Shown: positions 1 through 7,646, counted from the first letter of the stretch. The stretch is DNA of 17,967 nt from Erysipelotrichaceae bacterium (GCA_024684175.1 JAIKXJ010000028.1:1-17967), one strand, 5' to 3'. Translations and numbers: made by a program. The notes: generated from the letters alone by a model not told the origin.

Positions 1-102
1 GAAGACATCGAAAGATACATTGTGTATTACAACAGCGAACGGCCATCCTATTCACTCAATTATAAAACCCCGCTTCAGTTCAGGACCGAAACGGGGTTCT
101 AG
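1..102 (+). CDS. IS3-family transposase, C-terminal fragment (runs in from left edge)
   Basis: An open frame enters from the left edge and ends at TAG 100-102, leaving 33 residues. It reads YIVYYNSERPSYSL followed by NYKTPLQFRTE. The YYN-x-x-R-P-x-x-S-L-x-Y-x-T-P-x-x-F-R pattern is the usual C-terminal tail of the DDE integrase domain in IS3-family OrfB transposases, which cut and join the ends of their element. The catalytic residues lie outside the window, so intactness cannot be judged. A candidate right inverted repeat follows directly (117-141). Family assignment is good; the subgroup cannot be named from this fragment. Confidence 0.85.
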   Translation, partial: EDIERYIVYYNSERPSYSLNYKTPLQFRTETGF

Positions 103-141
103 GCCTTTTTATGAATTGTCTACTTTTAGTTGACTAGTTCA
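1..141 (+). mobile_element. Right end of an IS3-family insertion sequence
   Basis: After the transposase stop, positions 117-141 start TGTCTACTTTTAG and end TTGACTAGTTCA. IS3-family right ends typically start with TGTC-C/T-AC and end in TCA, so the element probably ends at about 141. The left end and target duplication cannot be checked because only one end is present. This repeat contains the stop codon and last four codons of the minus-strand rlmA gene, suggesting the element inserted into that gene's 3' end. The boundary is inferred from the family pattern alone. Confidence 0.6.
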
Positions 142-914
142 TAGTTCGGCTTTTTGAATACATCGATGAGGAAACAGAAGCTGATATCGAGCTTTTCGAT
201 CGATTTCAGCTTTTCTTTATCTTTTGCGGACGTCGTATTGACATACGGTGTCATCATGAACAAGTCTTCGATATATGGCTTTTCGACATTCGCGGTCTTT
301 GAGATCCGGATCTGTTTTTCCAAGACCAGTCCCTTGATCAGAACTTCTTTTTCTTCGTTGAGATACGGATGTTCGTAGATCGCTTCCTTCAGTTCGATCA
401 GATGCCGCCGGTCGGGACGGACCAGTATGAATCTTCCCTCGTCTTTTAACAGGCGGACGATCTCTTCTTCGGCGATCGGTGCGAAGATGGTGATGATCTT
501 ATCGGCACACTTGTCCGGCAGAGGGACGCGGAAGATCGAGCTGAGCAGATAAAGGGTGCTCTTGTCGTTCCTGGAGGCGATCTTGAGTCCGGATTTGGAT
601 AAGTCGACGCCGACCTTGTCACGGCATTTGAAGTCTTTTGTGTAATAGCCTTCTCCGCATGCCAGATCGATCGCAGAATCGCTTTCCTCCAGAAGCTGAT
701 CGACCGCATCTTTCAAGAAAGAATAATAGCCTTTCTCCAGGAAGTTTTTTCTCGCTTTGATCATCTCGGGATTGTCGCCCGTATTTTGGGAATTCCTGAG
801 GTTCAGATTGAGATAGCCTTCCTTGGCCAGGTCAAAATTGTGACCGTTCAGACAGCGGTAGGAACGATCGGTCAAAGTGAGTTTGTTTTTACAGACGGGA
901 CAGCAGATCTCCAT
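126..914 (-). CDS. rlmA: RlmA-type 23S rRNA (guanine-N1) methyltransferase
   Basis: A 262-residue protein likely to methylate N1 of a guanine in helix 35 of 23S rRNA (G745 in the Gram-negative type, G748 in the TlrB-like Gram-positive type). The N-terminus carries the zinc-binding pattern Cys5, Cys8, Cys21, His25. A SAM-binding motif AIDLACGEGYY lies near residues 81-91, and an MTPY segment near 221-224 is typical of the family. The start at 914 was chosen because the zinc motif begins immediately after it; an upstream in-frame extension to 1103 would run into gmk and looks non-native. No Shine-Dalgarno sequence is present, but TATAAT ends 6 nt before the ATG. The last four residues are encoded by the IS inverted repeat, so the C-terminus is probably not ancestral. 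It is slightly shorter than E. coli RlmA. Function probably survives because the catalytic parts are intact. Confidence 0.88.
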   Translation of the reverse strand: MEICCPVCKNKLTLTDRSYRCLNGHNFDLAKEGYLNLNLRNSQNTGDNPEMIKARKNFLEKGYYSFLKDAVDQLLEESDSAIDLACGEGYYTKDFKCRDKVGVDLSKSGLKIASRNDKSTLYLLSSIFRVPLPDKCADKIITIFAPIAEEEIVRLLKDEGRFILVRPDRRHLIELKEAIYEHPYLNEEKEVLIKGLVLEKQIRISKTANVEKPYIEDLFMMTPYVNTTSAKDKEKLKSIEKLDISFCFLIDVFKKPNYELVN

Positions 915-948
915 GCTTTTATTATAGATTTTATTGTAGAATATGAGT
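915..948. promoter_or_regulatory. Compact divergent promoter region between rlmA and gmk
   Basis: The 34 bp between the two chosen start codons hold a -10-like element for each direction. On the minus strand TATAAT occupies 926-921, six bases before the rlmA ATG, with a weak -35 match (TACTCA, 17 bp spacer) at 949-944. On the plus strand TAGAAT occupies 937-942, six bases before the gmk ATG at 949. Any -35 element must lie inside the opposite gene's first codons. Neither gene has a Shine-Dalgarno sequence, so both mRNAs may start at or next to the AUG. This is read from sequence; start sites are not measured. Confidence 0.55.
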
Positions 949-1515
949 ATGAAAAAAGGATTATTGATCGTATACAGCGGACTCTCCGGTGTCGGCAAAG
1001 GGACGATCCTCGCTGAGCTGATGCCGATGGAAGAACTCAACCTTGCGTATTCCGTCTCCATGACGACCAGAAAGCCGAGAGAAGGGGAAGTCGAAGGCGT
1101 CAATTATTTCTTTGTAGATAAGAAGCGTTTCCTGCAGGCTGTGCGCAACGGTGAACTTCTGGAACATGCCCGCTTCGTTGAAAATGATTACGGAACACCC
1201 AAGGAGTATGTGGAGAGGATGAGGAACGAAGGGAAGAACGTGATCCTGGAGATCGAGATCAAAGGCGCCAAGCAGGTCCTTGAAAAGTGTCCGGATGCCT
1301 TGAGCATCTACATCGTACCGCCTTCCATCGAAGAGCTCGAAAGACGACTCAGAGAGCGCAGCACCGAAGATGAACAGACGATCCTGAAGCGGGTCTCCAA
1401 GGCGAAAAAGGAACTCAAGGAGATCGGTTTCTATGAACATATCGTTTGCAATGACGATCTTGATAAAGCGGTACAGGAAGTCAGACAGATCATATTGGAT
1501 GAGATGAACAAGTAG
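949..1515 (+). CDS. gmk: Guanylate kinase
   Basis: A 188-residue enzyme that phosphorylates GMP to GDP with ATP in the cytoplasm, needed for GTP and dGTP supply. The P-loop GLSGVGKGT lies at residues 11-19. It is followed by the family's GMP-binding segment (SVSMTTRKPREGEVEGVNYFF) and ILEIEIKGAKQV. Length and composition fit bacterial Gmk. An ATG at 943 is in frame two codons earlier, but the -10-like TAGAAT ends at 942, leaving no room for a transcript start before it. The 949 start aligns well with known Gmk N-termini (MKxxGLLIVxSG). The gene stands alone: no rpoZ follows, unlike the gmk-rpoZ order common in Firmicutes. Its last codons form the 5' arm of the terminator. Confidence 0.96.
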   Translation: MKKGLLIVYSGLSGVGKGTILAELMPMEELNLAYSVSMTTRKPREGEVEGVNYFFVDKKRFLQAVRNGELLEHARFVENDYGTPKEYVERMRNEGKNVILEIEIKGAKQVLEKCPDALSIYIVPPSIEELERRLRERSTEDEQTILKRVSKAKKELKEIGFYEHIVCNDDLDKAVQEVRQIILDEMNK

Positions 1516-1530
1516 TTCATCTCTTTTTTT
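1501..1530 (+). terminator. gmk terminator overlapping the coding end
   Basis: GAGATGAAC (1501-1509) pairs perfectly with GTTCATCTC (1515-1523) across the loop AAGTA and is followed by a run of seven T. The stem uses the last three sense codons, and the stop codon TAG (1513-1515) sits in the loop and first base of the 3' arm. A terminating ribosome would cover the hairpin, coupling translation end to termination. Confidence 0.85.
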
Positions 1531-1541
1531 GATGCAGGACA

Positions 1542-1568
1542 TAAAAAAAGCACCGCTTGCGCGATGCT
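1542..1568 (-). terminator. rpsD terminator
   Basis: Read on the minus strand, AGCATCGC and GCGGTGCT form an 8-bp stem (one G-T pair) around a 4-base loop, followed by seven T (plus-strand A run 1543-1549). It lies 11 bp beyond the rpsD stop codon and faces the gmk terminator, giving a convergent gene end. Confidence 0.85.
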
Positions 1569-1579
1569 TTACCCGTTGA

Positions 1580-2185
1580 TTACCTGTTGTAGTATTCGAT
1601 GACGAGCAGTTCGTTGATCTCCTGATTGAGTTCTTTTCTTTCAGGGTATCTGACGTACTTGCCTTTGCGGGCGTCTTTGTCTACTTCGACGAAATCCTTG
1701 AAGGAAGTCTGAGCTTCCAGAGATTCTGCAACGAACGGATTGTTCCTGTAGTTCTCTTTGACTTCGATGACACTTCCCGGTTTGATCTGGCAGGAAGGGA
1801 TATCCACTTTCTTGCCATCAACTAAGATGTGTCCGTGAGAAACGATCTGTCTTGCCTGTTTCCTTGTGGACGCGAAGCCCATGCGGTAGACCAGGTTGTC
1901 AAGTCTGGATTCCATCATGATGAACAGGTTGGTACCTGTGACACCTTTTTTCTTGACGGCCTTGACGTAAGTGTTGTAGAACTGTTTCTCGCTCAAGCCG
2001 TACATATGTCTCATCTTCTGCTTTTCAGCTTTCTGTAAGCCATAGTTGGACTGCTTGATACGTCTGGTAGCGGAACCGTGCTGTCCCGGGATGTAAGGTC
2101 TCTTTGCCAGTTCTTCACCTGTTTCGAGAACAGAGAAGTTTAAACGTCTGGATATTCTCCAAGTAGGACCTGTGTTTCTTGCCAT
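1580..2185 (-). CDS. rpsD: 30S ribosomal protein S4
   Basis: A 201-residue primary 16S rRNA-binding protein that helps nucleate 30S assembly. It starts MARNTGPTWRISRRL and carries GEELAKRPYIPGQHG near residues 23-37. The S4 RNA-binding domain spans about residues 93-153 (SRLDNLVYRMGFASTRKQAR, then VDGKKVDIPS). No zinc-binding cysteines are present in the N-terminal region, so it is the C-minus type. The start at 2185 follows AAGGAGG with 9 nt spacing; the frame is open further upstream to 2227 but that lacks support. As in Bacillus, it stands alone rather than in the alpha operon and lies next to ezrA. S4 represses its own leader in Bacillus; similar control here is inferred. Confidence 0.97.
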   Translation of the reverse strand: MARNTGPTWRISRRLNFSVLETGEELAKRPYIPGQHGSATRRIKQSNYGLQKAEKQKMRHMYGLSEKQFYNTYVKAVKKKGVTGTNLFIMMESRLDNLVYRMGFASTRKQARQIVSHGHILVDGKKVDIPSCQIKPGSVIEVKENYRNNPFVAESLEAQTSFKDFVEVDKDARKGKYVRYPERKELNQEINELLVIEYYNR

Positions 2186-2335
2186 AAGTTTTTTCCTCCT
2201 TAAGTAAGTACAGGTGTAAATCATCACCGCTTGTGTCCGTATTCGATTTTCGCCAATAGCGCCTGGCTACTTGTCTCCCCATGGGTACTGACGCAGTGGG
2301 CAGTGACTTTACATGCTGCTATAAAATTTATGTGC
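2186..2335 (-). promoter_or_regulatory. rpsD 5' leader, possible S4 autoregulatory element
   Basis: The predicted transcript starts near 2335, leaving about 150 nt before the rpsD ATG, unusually long for this compact window. Read on the minus strand it holds short complementary blocks, for example CGC-TATTG-GCG, and ends in a strong Shine-Dalgarno AAGGAGG. Autogenous repression by S4 binding its leader is known in Bacillus. That this leader works the same way is inferred; I did not match it to a defined structural family. Confidence 0.45.
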
Positions 2336-2341
2336 TTAAAT

Positions 2342-2370
2342 ATTATCGCAAATCGATGTACTAAAGTCAA
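2342..2370 (-). promoter_or_regulatory. rpsD: rpsD promoter
   Basis: Read on the minus strand, TTGACT (2370-2365) and GATAAT (2347-2342) are separated by 17 bp, a near-consensus housekeeping promoter. Its -35 box directly abuts the ezrA -35 box on the other strand. Confidence 0.8.
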
Positions 2371-2407
2371 TTGAAAAATGCCTATTGAAATAGTAAAATG
2401 AACCTGT
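2371..2407 (+). promoter_or_regulatory. ezrA operon promoter, leaderless geometry
   Basis: TTGAAA (2371-2376), a 17-bp spacer and TAAAAT (2394-2399) form a good promoter whose expected start falls at or within 1-2 nt of the ezrA ATG at 2408. There is no Shine-Dalgarno sequence upstream of that ATG. It should drive the four-gene ezrA-nifZ-thiI-pepP operon. Confidence 0.75.
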
Positions 2408-4111
2408 ATGAAGACGGAATACCTACTGATCTCGATCGCGGTACTCGTGGCGATCACGCTGATCACGGTCATAGTGACCACAAACAAGACAAGAAAGAAA
2501 AATCTCAAGAAGCAGCTCGATGAGCTGTATGTTCGTTTCAACTCCGTGAAGACCGTACCGCTGGCCTTCAAGCTCAACAAAGCACAGGCGATGGCCCGCC
2601 GCAACGAAGAGATGGCGGCATCCGTGGAAAACTACTATGCGAAGTATGAAGAGACGGAAGGCCACATCAATCAGATACAGGACCGGCTAGGTGACGTGGA
2701 TGATTCCATGAATACCGTTTCCTACAAGGAAGCGCTGCAGATGCTCGACGATGCTTCCAAACAGCTGGCCGAATGTGAGAAGGAAGTTGCTGAGATCGAC
2801 GGTTTCCTGGAGGAGTTCTCCAAGAAAGAAAACATCCAGAGAGAATATTCTTCCAAACTGAAAGAGAAGTACCGTGTCGTCAAGACGACCATCAACAAGA
2901 ATGCCCAGCTGCTTTCGATTGCCTACGAAGGTTTCGTCAGCAAACTGCAGGAATGCGAAGAGCTTTTCTCTTCTTCCGAAGAGATGATGTATTCTTCCGA
3001 CTACGGTGCCGCACAGGATGATCTGGAAAAGATCGATGCGCTGCTCGAAGAGATCAAGACCAATGCCAATGCCGTCCCGAAGCTCGTCAAAGACACCAAG
3101 GGCGTTTTGCCGCTGATGCTCGATGAGACCAAGAGGGAACTGGCTCTGACCAGACAAAGAGGCGTCTACATCGAACATCTCGACATTGAAAACAAGCTCA
3201 ACGAGATCGAGACCTCATTGAATGCCGACATCAAAGAGCTTTCCACTGCCAATACGGAAGGCATCAAGACCAGAGTGGCGGCCGCCAAGGATGAGCTCAA
3301 TGATCTCAATGAAAAACTGGCAGAGGAAAACAAGGCTTATAAGCTGACCAGAGAGACCAATGACCGCGCTTTGAGTCATATCAACGATATGGAAAAGGTC
3401 GAGAATTATGTCCGTATCGCCTATGACAAGGATTCCGCCAGGTTCGGTCTGGAGAATCTCAACGAAGTATTGAAGAAGATGCGCGAAAGCATCGAACGTT
3501 ATAAAGAAAAGTATCAGAACATCAATGCCGATCTTTCCGACTGTATCAAACCAGCTTCCGAGATCCTGGAAGAAGCACAGACTTTGGACAGCGATATCGA
3601 CGGCGATCTCAAGACGCTGTATTGCTACAAGTCGACGATCGACAAGTCGACGGACGGAGAGACCAGAGCGTTCAGTCAGCTGACCAAACTGCAGCTGGTC
3701 GTTTCGGAAGTCGAGACCAAACTGGCCGAATATGCGCTTCCGAGCATCGACGAGTCATATAAGAACGACCTGAAGAGGTCAAGAAAGTATATCGCCGATA
3801 TCCGCGAGTTGATCTCGCAGATCCCGATCGATATCGCGGCTCTCAACGGTCTGCTGGATGAAGCGATCGACTTCATCTACAAGTTCTATAACAATATCAA
3901 CAATGTCGTCGGTATGGGGATCATGGTCGAGAATGCCATCGTCTTCGGCAATAAGTACCGTTCGACCTACCCTGAGATCGACAGAGAGCTTTCCAGAGCC
4001 GAATTCCAGTATCTGAACGGGGAATACACCAAGGCTTTGAAGACAGCCATCTCCTGCATGGAGACGCTGTTCCCGGAAAACGCTGACGAGAAGATCCTGG
4101 AGAATGCCTAG
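2408..4111 (+). CDS. ezrA: Septation ring formation regulator EzrA
   Basis: A 567-residue membrane-anchored division protein that in Bacillus and relatives binds FtsZ, restrains extra Z-rings and links them to cell-wall synthesis. A single N-terminal transmembrane segment (about residues 4-24) is followed by a basic stretch TNKTRKKNLKKQ and a long helical, spectrin-like cytoplasmic region rich in E, K and L. Length matches the family (about 560-575), and residues 30-70 (LYVRFNSVKTVPLAFKLNKA) fit the conserved EzrA head region. Position supports the call: rpsD, ezrA, nifZ and thiI cluster in Bacillus. It is first in an operon; its TAG shares a base with the GTG of the next gene. The start is set by the adjacent promoter and the absence of any Shine-Dalgarno sequence. 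Confidence 0.93.
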   Translation: MKTEYLLISIAVLVAITLITVIVTTNKTRKKNLKKQLDELYVRFNSVKTVPLAFKLNKAQAMARRNEEMAASVENYYAKYEETEGHINQIQDRLGDVDDSMNTVSYKEALQMLDDASKQLAECEKEVAEIDGFLEEFSKKENIQREYSSKLKEKYRVVKTTINKNAQLLSIAYEGFVSKLQECEELFSSSEEMMYSSDYGAAQDDLEKIDALLEEIKTNANAVPKLVKDTKGVLPLMLDETKRELALTRQRGVYIEHLDIENKLNEIETSLNADIKELSTANTEGIKTRVAAAKDELNDLNEKLAEENKAYKLTRETNDRALSHINDMEKVENYVRIAYDKDSARFGLENLNEVLKKMRESIERYKEKYQNINADLSDCIKPASEILEEAQTLDSDIDGDLKTLYCYKSTIDKSTDGETRAFSQLTKLQLVVSEVETKLAEYALPSIDESYKNDLKRSRKYIADIRELISQIPIDIAALNGLLDEAIDFIYKFYNNINNVVGMGIMVENAIVFGNKYRSTYPEIDRELSRAEFQYLNGEYTKALKTAISCMETLFPENADEKILENA

Positions 4112-5214
4112 TGAAAGTATACTTCGATGCCGTCTCGACGACCGCGGCGGAACCGCAGGTCCTGGAGACATATAAAAAACTTTTGGATGAATTTTACTGT
4201 AATAGCGATGCCTTATATGACGACGGCGTCGCTATTTATGATATGCAAGAGAAGTCCCGTGCTCTCATCGCCAGGATGCTCGGCGTCAGGAAGGATGAGA
4301 TCCTTTTTACGTCCGGCGCTTCGGAAGCCAATTCCTTGGCGATCAAGGGCCTTGCCCTGAAACATCGGGACCGGAAACATCTGATCACCTCGATCTACGA
4401 GCACTCTTCCGCATACAACAGCTTCAAACAGCTGGAAGAAGAGTTCGGATTCGAAGTGACTTATCTGATGCCGGATGAACACGGTCACATCACTCCCGAA
4501 GCGGTCAGAAAAGCCTTGCGCAGCGACACGCTTCTGGTCTCCGTGATGCAGGTCAATAACGAGATCGGTGCAGTCAATGATGTGGAAGCGATCGCCGGGA
4601 TCGTCAAGAAACATCCGGGCACCTTCTTTCATACCGATATCACCCAGGGTCTGGGGAAGCTTCCTGTCGACTTGTCCAATATCGACATGGCTTCTTTCTC
4701 CGCCCATAAGATCCACGGTTTGAAAGGTTCCGGCGCTTTGATGAAGAAACAGTTCGTCGAACTGCTGCCGATCATCTCGGGCGGTCAGCAGGAATATTCG
4801 CTGCGCGGGGGCACGTCCAATGCCTTAGTCAATACCGTGTTTGCCAAGACATTGCGTATCGCTTTGGAAAACAAGGAAAAATATCGCGGACAGATCAAGA
4901 TGATCCATGACCGTCTTGTACAGGGACTTGAAAAGATCGCTGAGATCAATTATGCGGAAGGCCTGGAGACTTTGATGAACATTTCGACGCCGATCCCTTC
5001 GGAGGTCTTACTGAACGCGTTGAACGACAAGGGCATCATGGTCTCATCCAAGTCGACCTGCGGATCCAAGAAGAACGAGAACAACCGCACTTTGAACGCC
5101 CTGGGCTTCGACGAGGACCATGCGATCCGCATTTCCTTCGACTATACCAATACGCTCGAGGAAGCGGATTACTTCTTACAACAGCTAAAGGAGATTTTGG
5201 ATAAATATGCATGA
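4111..5214 (+). CDS. nifZ: Cysteine desulfurase, NifZ/IscS-like
   Basis: A 367-residue PLP enzyme that takes sulfur from cysteine as an enzyme-bound persulfide, releasing alanine. His98 (YEHSS), Asp176 (HTDITQG) and the PLP lysine Lys200 (SAHKIHG) are in place, and the catalytic cysteine is Cys317 in STCGSKK. Its place between ezrA and thiI matches Bacillus NifZ, the dedicated sulfur donor to ThiI, so tRNA thiolation is the likely job rather than general Fe-S cluster assembly; no iscU or sufU is nearby. Translation begins at GTG 4111, which overlaps the last base of the ezrA stop, indicating coupling. Its stop overlaps the thiI start. The symbol rests on context; by sequence alone it is an IscS/NifS-family desulfurase. 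Confidence 0.92.
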   Translation: MKVYFDAVSTTAAEPQVLETYKKLLDEFYCNSDALYDDGVAIYDMQEKSRALIARMLGVRKDEILFTSGASEANSLAIKGLALKHRDRKHLITSIYEHSSAYNSFKQLEEEFGFEVTYLMPDEHGHITPEAVRKALRSDTLLVSVMQVNNEIGAVNDVEAIAGIVKKHPGTFFHTDITQGLGKLPVDLSNIDMASFSAHKIHGLKGSGALMKKQFVELLPIISGGQQEYSLRGGTSNALVNTVFAKTLRIALENKEKYRGQIKMIHDRLVQGLEKIAEINYAEGLETLMNISTPIPSEVLLNALNDKGIMVSSKSTCGSKKNENNRTLNALGFDEDHAIRISFDYTNTLEEADYFLQQLKEILDKYA

Positions 5215-6409
5215 GATCGCTTACGATCATGTCGTGGTGAGGTACGGCGAGCTTTCCACCAAGGGAAAGAACCGCAAGGATTTCACCAGGCAGCTGACCA
5301 ACAACATCAAGAAAAGGCTCAAGGATCATAATGCCTTGACTTACAATACTTTGCATGACGGACTGTTCATCAAACTGAACGGCGAAGACTATCCTTCGAT
5401 CCGCAAAGAACTCAAAGACGTCTTCGGCTACAGTTATTTTTCCGGTGCGATCCGCGTGGAAAAAGACATCGACCGGCTCAAGGAAGTCACTCTGTCTCTG
5501 GCGAAAGGCCATGAGGCAAAGACCTTCAAGATCGCCACGAAACGCCATGACAAGTCTTTTCCAATGCGTTCTGATGAGATCAACCGGGCTCTGGCCGGCA
5601 ACATCCTTCATAACACGGAGCTGACGGTCGATGTTCACGAGCCCGATCTGATGATCTACGTCTCCGTCGACAAAGACTTCATCTATGTCATGGATGAGAA
5701 AGTCCGGGGCGGCGGCGGATACCCGACGGGGATCAACGGCACCGCCATGGTCATGATGTCCGGCGGCATCGATTCTCCGGTCGCTGCCTATATGACGATG
5801 AAGAGGGGACTGCGTATCGAGTGCATCCATTTCGCATCGGAACCTTATACTTCCAAGCAGGCCTTGGAGAAAGTGCTGACTTTGGCGGAAAAACTTTCCG
5901 TCTGTCAGGAAGAGATCAATGTTCATATCATCCCGTTCACTGATCTGCAGCTGGCCATCTACAAACATGTCGATGAGCCGTATTGCATCACGATCATGCG
6001 CAGGATGATGTACCGCATCGCCGATACGATCTGCAAACAAAGAAAGATCAATGTCATCACCAACGGTGAATCGATCGGTCAGGTCGCTTCGCAGACTCCG
6101 GAATCGATCAGTGTCATCGGCAAGGTCGCCGATACGCTCATCCTTCGTCCTTTGTGCATGATGGACAAGCTCGAGATCATCGATATCGCCAAGAAGATCG
6201 ATACCTACGAGACCAGCATCCTGCCGTTTGAAGACTGCTGCACGATTTTCGATCCGAAGAATCCGGTCACGAAACCGAAACTGGACCGCTGTCTGCATTA
6301 TGAAGGGATCTTTGATTATCAAAGCCTGGTCGATGCTTGTATCGCTAATGAACGGATCGTGAACGTATCCTATAGAAAGAGAGATAAAGAAGATGAATCT
6401 ATTTTCTAG
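5207..6409 (+). CDS. thiI: tRNA 4-thiouridine synthetase ThiI, without rhodanese domain
   Basis: A 400-residue enzyme that adenylates U8 of tRNA and transfers sulfur to make 4-thiouridine; in some bacteria it also supplies sulfur for thiamine. The N-terminus VVRYGELSTKGKNR is the ferredoxin-like region, followed by THUMP (about 60-165). The PP-loop ATPase motif SGGIDSP lies at residues 185-191, and the conserved EDCCTIF at 342-348 holds the family cysteine pair. It ends at residue 400, so the C-terminal rhodanese domain of the 482-residue E. coli protein is absent, as in Bacillus, where NifZ hands sulfur on directly. Its ATG overlaps the desulfurase stop by 8 bases, with AAAGGAG about 12 nt upstream. 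Confidence 0.95.
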   Translation: MHEIAYDHVVVRYGELSTKGKNRKDFTRQLTNNIKKRLKDHNALTYNTLHDGLFIKLNGEDYPSIRKELKDVFGYSYFSGAIRVEKDIDRLKEVTLSLAKGHEAKTFKIATKRHDKSFPMRSDEINRALAGNILHNTELTVDVHEPDLMIYVSVDKDFIYVMDEKVRGGGGYPTGINGTAMVMMSGGIDSPVAAYMTMKRGLRIECIHFASEPYTSKQALEKVLTLAEKLSVCQEEINVHIIPFTDLQLAIYKHVDEPYCITIMRRMMYRIADTICKQRKINVITNGESIGQVASQTPESISVIGKVADTLILRPLCMMDKLEIIDIAKKIDTYETSILPFEDCCTIFDPKNPVTKPKLDRCLHYEGIFDYQSLVDACIANERIVNVSYRKRDKEDESIF

Positions 6410-7637
6410 CCGCCGTTTGAGGGTCTTGAGATCCTTGAAAGGCAACGGAGCCGTCTTGTTTTTTTCCGGAAAAGCGCCGATGCGCTCGGAAGATGAGGCT
6501 TATGATTTTTCAGTCAACCGGAATTTCTATTATCTGACCGGTCTGGACCGCCAGGAGATGGTCCTGTTATTGCAGAACATCGACGGAAAATTCAGAGAAA
6601 CGCTGTTCATCCTGCCGTATGACGAAGCCCTTGCCCGTTGGGTCGGTGGGCGGATGTCGCAAGAAGAAGCGAGCCGGATCTCCGGTGTCGCCGATGTGCG
6701 TGACCTTTCTACGCTCGATGACATGGTGGCTTCTTTATACAACCGCACGCGCAAAGACGATGCATTTGCCTTCTACTTCGATCTATGGCACTATACGCCG
6801 GACCAGGATCCGAGCATGGCCAGCCGATACGCCAAGATGTTGAAAGACAGGTATCCGTCTTTACGGATCTGTGACATCTATCCGGTCTTGACTTCCATGC
6901 GCCTGGTCAAGGATGAATACGAGATCTCCTGCATCAAAAGGGCGATCCATACGACCAATATGGGTATTCGCCAGATGATGCGTACCAGCAAGCCGGAGCT
7001 CAACGAGATGTCGATGGAAGGCATCTTCGATTTCGTTCTGGCACAGTCTTTATGCCGGCACACGGCGTTCAAGACTATCGCTGCCAGCGGCATCCGGACG
7101 ACGATCCTGCATTATTCCGACAACGATCAGGTCATGAAGGACGGTGACATGTTCCTTTGCGACTTGGGCGCGACTTACGATCATTATTGCGCGGACATCT
7201 CCCGCAGTTTCCCGGTCAACGGCAGATTCACGCCGAGACAAAGGGAGATCTATGAACTGGTCTTACAGGCGCAGGATATCGTGCGAAAACACGCAAGGCC
7301 CGGTGTCAAGGTCCGCGATCTCAATCAGCTGGTCGTCGACTTTTACAGAAACGAGCTGCCCGAACACGGTCTCAATGAAGATGTCAGTGAATATTACTTC
7401 CATTCCGTATCCCATCACCTGGGTCTGGATACCCACGATGTCGACTGCGGTATGGGATCTGTCTTGAAAGCCGGCAACGTCATCACAAATGAGCCGGGCT
7501 TATACATTTCCGATGAAGCGATCGGCATCCGTATCGAAGATGACCTGCTGATCACGGAGGAAGGCTGTGAGGTCTTGTCTGCGGAGATCCTCAAGGATCC
7601 TGACGAGATCGAAAAACTGATGAACGAGGGACGCTAG
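6393..7637 (+). CDS. pepP: Xaa-Pro aminopeptidase (M24 metallopeptidase)
   Basis: A 414-residue cytoplasmic peptidase expected to remove N-terminal residues preceding proline, with a two-manganese centre. The N-terminal half (1-170) is the creatinase-N-like domain, with NFYYLTGLD at 44-52. The C-terminal pita-bread domain shows the five metal ligands: Asp257 (CDLGA), Asp268 (ADISR), His341 (SHHLGLDTHD), Glu367 (NEPGLY) and Glu382 (IRIEDD). The ATG lies inside the last codons of thiI (17-base overlap) behind a purine-rich stretch, so it is the fourth operon gene. The aminopeptidase P type is well supported; a true prolidase is the alternative. Confidence 0.93.
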   Translation: MNLFSSRRLRVLRSLKGNGAVLFFSGKAPMRSEDEAYDFSVNRNFYYLTGLDRQEMVLLLQNIDGKFRETLFILPYDEALARWVGGRMSQEEASRISGVADVRDLSTLDDMVASLYNRTRKDDAFAFYFDLWHYTPDQDPSMASRYAKMLKDRYPSLRICDIYPVLTSMRLVKDEYEISCIKRAIHTTNMGIRQMMRTSKPELNEMSMEGIFDFVLAQSLCRHTAFKTIAASGIRTTILHYSDNDQVMKDGDMFLCDLGATYDHYCADISRSFPVNGRFTPRQREIYELVLQAQDIVRKHARPGVKVRDLNQLVVDFYRNELPEHGLNEDVSEYYFHSVSHHLGLDTHDVDCGMGSVLKAGNVITNEPGLYISDEAIGIRIEDDLLITEEGCEVLSAEILKDPDEIEKLMNEGR

Positions 7638-7646
7638 CCCCTTTTT
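7626..7646 (+). terminator. Weak terminator at the pepP stop
   Basis: AGGG (7627-7630) can pair with CCCT (7639-7642), followed by a T run to 7646. The loop contains the pepP stop codon TAG (7635-7637). The stem is short, so termination may be partial, but the placement repeats the arrangement at gmk and the GH2 gene. Confidence 0.4.

Noticed and set aside
915..1103. N-terminal extension of rlmA to 325 residues
   Set aside because: It would read through the opposite strand of gmk and precede the zinc motif with low-complexity sequence; family members start at the zinc motif.
2186..2227. In-frame extension of rpsD to 215 residues
   Set aside because: The S4 family starts at MARNTGP, and the strong Shine-Dalgarno lies 9 nt before that ATG.
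5036..6445. Minus-strand open frame of 469 codons opposite thiI
   Set aside because: It is antisense to thiI, whose motifs are complete; the translation is rich in D, R, H and F without recognisable domains, typical of reverse-frame shadows in this codon usage.
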